Below, in pieces: positions 60,888 to 64,000 of a stretch of DNA of 64,000 nt. Each line of letters starts with the position of its first letter. Position 1 is the first letter of the stretch. Position numbers and translations under genes: made by a program. Below the pieces are notes generated by a model. It did no database searches and was not told the origin of the DNA. It saw only the letters and a list, made by a program, of their open reading frames with translations. This stretch comes from Liolophura sinensis (lineage: Eukaryota; Mollusca; Polyplacophora; Chitonida; Chitonidae). The stretch is from the NCBI RefSeq assembly GCF_032854445.1, contig NC_088297.1, forward strand, positions 9,041,375-9,105,374, read 5' to 3'.

Positions 60888-62290
60888 ATTGATATTATGG
60901 GGTTATGATGCTACATGTACCAAGGATTGATATTATGGGGTCATGATGCTACATGTACTAAGGATTAGTATTATGAGGTCATGATGCTACATGTACCAAG
61001 GATTGATATTATGGGGTCATGATGCTACATGTACCAAGGATTGATATTATGGGGTCATGATGCTACATGTACCAAGGATTAATATTATGAGGTCATGATG
61101 CTACATGTACTAAGGATTGATATTATGAGGTCATGATGCTACATGTACTAAGGATTGATATTATGGGGTCATGATGCTACATGTACTAAGGATTGATATT
61201 ATGGGGTCATGATGCTTCATGTACTTAGGATTGATATTATGGGGTGATGATGCTTCATGTACTTAGGATTGATATTATGGGGTCATGATGCTTCATGTAC
61301 TAAGGATTGATATTATGGGGTCATGATGCTACATGTACCAAGGATTGATATTATGGGGTCATGATGCTACATGTACTTAGGATTGATATTATGAGGTCAT
61401 GATGCTTCATGTACTAAGGATTGATATTATGAGGTCATGATGCTACATGTACCAAGGATTGATATTATGGGGTCATGATGCTACATGTACTTAGGATTGA
61501 TATTATGGGGTCATGATGCTACATGTACTAAGGATTAATATTATGGGGTCATGATGCTACATGTACTAAGGATTGATATTATGAGGTCATGATGCTTCAT
61601 GTACCAAGGATTGATATTATGGGGTCATGATGCTACATGTACTAAGGATTAATATTATGGGGTCATGATGCTACATGTACTAAGGATTAATATTATGGGG
61701 TCATGATGCTACATGTACTAAGGATTAATATTATGGGGTCATGATGCTACATGTACTAAGGATTAATATTATGGGGTCATGATGCTACATGTACTAAGGA
61801 TTGATATTATGAGGTCATGATGCTTCATGTACCAAGGATTGATATTATGGGGTCATGATGCTACATGTACTAAGGATTAATATTATGGGGTCATGATGCT
61901 ACATGTACTAAGGATTAATATTATGGGGTCATGATGCTACATGTACTAAGGATTAATATTATGGGGTCATGATGCTACATGTACTAAGGATTGATATTAT
62001 GAGGTCATGATGCTTCATGTACCAAGGATTGATATTATGGGGTCATGATGCTACATGTACTAAGGATTAATATTATGGGGTCATGATGCTACATGTACTA
62101 AGGATTAATATTATGGGGTCATGATGCTACATGTACTAAGGATTAATATTATGGGGTCATGATGCTACATGTACTAAGGATTAATATTATGGGGTCATGA
62201 TGCTACATGTACTAAGGATTGATATTATGGGGTCATGATGCTACTTGTACTAAGGATTGATATTATGAGGTCAGGATGCTACATGTAGAA
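60888..62290. repeat. 38-bp minisatellite, about 36 copies
   Basis: The unit contains GGATTGATATTATGGGGTCA, then TGATGCTACATGTACTAA. Variants GATTAATA/GATTGATA, GAGGTC/GGGGTC and GCTTCATG/GCTACATG alternate in blocks; a run of about six units near 61570-61800 recurs near 61810-62040, showing block duplication. The flanks (60610-60890) contain more degenerate copies of GATATGGAAGTCATGAT. In intron 2 of the right gene. Confidence 0.9.
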
Positions 62291-62895
62291 TTGATATTAG
62301 GGTGACGTGGAAGTTCTAATATTCACACTAATGTGACCCAGTGTATAGACATGACAAAGGGTGTGTGGTTTACACATCACATGTCTGTTGGGTTGACAGT
62401 ATTCGGTGGCCAGGGTATGTCCTGGATAAATGTGTGCTGAATGTGGACTTTAATAAAAGTTTTGTGTTTACACCCTAAAAAACATTGACAAAGTACTGCA
62501 TACACAAACTGTATTCTGGAAAATATTGTTAACCTGGGTGCATGTATGTGAAAATTCCTGATCTACATGTAGCTAACCTGATTTGCCACAAGAAACAGTG
62601 TCAGAAAAGTGTTATTGCCACTTATGTAGAAGTTGAGCTGGCAACGTGCCGAGATGTATGCAAAATGCATAACTATCCCTCTTGTGTGAAACAGCCACAG
62701 GACAATCATGATAGATGATTTTGTTCACTCTTAGGATGTGCTATATCAAGATTCTTCAGAGGTTTTTTTGCTGATAATTTTAGTATTTCTTTGCTTGTAA
62801 CTTTGCCTGACATTGAAATCACATAGTCTCCATATATTTGGCTAGTAAGAGTAGGGTAGGCTTAAATGTACGTGTCAAAGACATGGAGACACCCC

Positions 62896-62950
62896 ATCCC
62901 CCCTCACACTCCCCCCCCCCCCCCCGTCCTCCCTTCACCCCCCCACCCTC
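62896..62950. repeat. C-rich tract
   Basis: Runs of C, the longest about 17 bases, interrupted by T and A, followed by CATACATACATA repeats to about 62985. On the minus strand it is G-rich and could form stacked-guanine structures. Confidence 0.8.
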
Positions 62951-63149
62951 CATCTACATACATACATACATGTACATACATATGTATGGATGATCATGAC
63001 ACAACCTAAATGTGTGTTGTGTATGAATTCTATGTCCAATACTTCCAAGGCAGTGCCATTGCCTGTCATGTACCTGTGGAGATTGAACTCACTTTGTGTC
63101 ATTTGTGTGCAGCCATTTTTGTCGACAGGGAGAGTATAGTTTCATTAAT

Positions 63150-63425
63150 TTAGTTCGGGAGCGGTAGATCCAGGGTCAATCCTGGGTTGAGTCACACCTA
63201 AGACTTTCAAAGAGGAAGTTGTAACTTCCTCGCTTTGCACTCAGCTTGAAGGGGATAGTGCAAAGACTGGTTGAGCAGTATCAGTATAATGGGTCGGGCG
63301 GGGCGGCTTACTTGCCTTCGGTATGTCGTCTCAGTGAAGCAGCACTAGATAAAAGAGCAGTGGAAATCTGTCCTGTAGCAAGGAGGCACATTACATGGCC
63401 TCGCAAGCACTCACTCACTCATTAC
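63150..63425 (+). mobile_element. Second SINE family, copy 2
   Basis: Shares TTCGGGAGCGGTAGATCCAG and GGGTCAATCC with the copy at 47040, then GGGGATAGTGCAAAGACTGG, GTATCAGTATAATGGGTCGG and GGAGGCACATTACATG, and ends in CACTCACTCACTC. It lies about 230 bases before the first variable exon of the right gene. The 80-codon open frame across it is an artefact. Confidence 0.72.
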
Positions 63426-63653
63426 CTAAGCTTTAGACCTGAATGCAATGATGCCGTTTCCACTGTGGGCTTTACGGAAAGGGAATAGGTAGTGTGGGAA
63501 GACTCGTGAAGTTCAGTAAGAGATATGCAGTGTTGAAACACTCCGGACGCTTTCACAGTGTTGTGAGAACAGCAAGCAGAGCTTTCTTTATGGTTGTGAG
63601 CTGTTCGTATTTGAGAGCCGCCCTTTGTTGAATTATCTCCCTTTATCTTGCAG

Positions 63654-64000
63654 CCATGTTGGATTTGGACTCCTCACTAGACCGAGTTCCGCTCCCTAGT
63701 AAAACCTGCAACGATATCTTCAGTTCTTTCCTTCGCATTCGTCCCTCGTCTCGTAACTGGACCCAGGAAGACATGGAGAAAGCGATTGAGGCGGTACAGA
63801 GCGGGAAGCTCAGCCAACGAGCTGCTAGCCGAATGTACAATATTCCCCAAACAACCATACACAGGCGGCTTTCTGGGAAAGTTAAACCTCAGTTTTACCC
63901 AACTCAATCCCGCACAGCTGCACACACGTGCGTTTTGACAGACAGTGTCTCACAGTCAGAGAACATGCAGGTTTCCCTCAAGGGAGATAGTTCAGGCAGA
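63654..64000 (+). CDS. Right gene variable exon: Pipsqueak HTH, cut by window end
   Basis: The acceptor CTCCCTTTATCTTGCAG ends at 63653; phase 1 entry (A-M-L-D-L-D) and the frame is open to the window end (about 116 residues, no stop yet). The domain spans roughly residues 33-80: SSRNWTQEDMEKAIEAVQ, SGKLSQRAASRMYNIP, QTTIHRRLSGK. All Pipsqueak landmarks are kept. After it comes a Ser/Gln/Thr-rich stretch. The phase equals that of constant exon 2 of this gene (55229), so it can be joined to it directly. It may be a terminal exon like its left-side counterparts, or continue; the window ends first. Confidence 0.82.

Larger units (their letters stand above)
51975..64000 (+). other. Right gene locus, incomplete: paralogous constant exons and first variable exon
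   Basis: Mirror-image paralogue of the left gene, transcribed away from it. Constant exon 1 (51975-52153), constant exon 2 (54603-55229) and one Pipsqueak exon (63654 to the window end) are on the plus strand with compatible phase-1 borders. The 8.4 kb between exon 2 and the first variable exon hold two large minisatellites, a SINE and no coding exon that I can see. The gene is cut by the window end, so the size of its variable exon set is unknown. Shared block order with the left gene is seen directly; alternative splicing is inferred. Confidence 0.7.

Noticed and set aside
60888-62290. CRISPR-like regular repeat pattern
   Set aside because: The units are directly adjacent with no spacers; this is a eukaryotic minisatellite, as are the other arrays.

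Overview
This is a 64-kb stretch of an animal nuclear genome. It is AT-rich, has short exons in long introns with GT/AG borders, and carries tRNA-headed SINEs, a MITE and many minisatellites. The SINE families look like those common in molluscs and other lophotrochozoans, so a marine mollusc or relative is my best guess. The species cannot be read from the sequence. There are no operons, CRISPR arrays or phage genes.

The window is dominated by two paralogous genes in head-to-head orientation. The left gene (minus strand, about 43.1 kb down to 1.9 kb) and the right gene (plus strand, 51.97 kb to beyond the window end) start with the same 48-residue exon 1, which differs at only three synonymous sites. 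Each is followed by a related but strongly diverged exon 2. Exon 2 is acidic and serine-rich, with a candidate SUMO site, a basic patch and a shared QSLMSIIS block. Exons 1 and 2 form a constant N-terminal part of about 250 residues that ends in phase 1.

Downstream of the left constant part lie 15 separate exons or exon remnants, all on the minus strand. Almost all have an AG acceptor, enter in phase 1, encode one putative DNA-binding module and end in their own stop codon. Four encode a Pipsqueak-type helix-turn-helix (29.7, 28.9, 27.6, 25.6 kb). Eleven encode a domain resembling the N-terminal, SAM-like part of Crypton-type tyrosine recombinases, as found in ZMYM2/QRICH1-type proteins, without the catalytic half (33.4, 23.7, 21.0, 15.7, 14.5, 12.9, 10.2, 8.4, 5.9, 4.0, 2.4 kb). 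One of the eleven is frameshifted and one is a clear pseudoexon. The right gene has its first such exon (Pipsqueak type, phase 1) at 63,654, and it runs off the window.

The simplest reading is a locus that joins one constant N-terminus to any of many alternative terminal DNA-binding exons. The logic is that of insect lola or mod(mdg4), but with Pipsqueak and Crypton-derived modules in place of zinc fingers. This is inferred from splice phases and homology; no transcript evidence is available here.

The rest is introns and the roughly 8.9 kb between the two genes. It holds expanded minisatellites (20, 38, 41, 42, 48, 50, 51, about 74 and about 95 bp units), at least eleven SINE copies of one family, three of another, a 435-bp MITE and a long TA microsatellite. 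One minisatellite has grown directly out of the exon 1/intron 1 border of the right gene.
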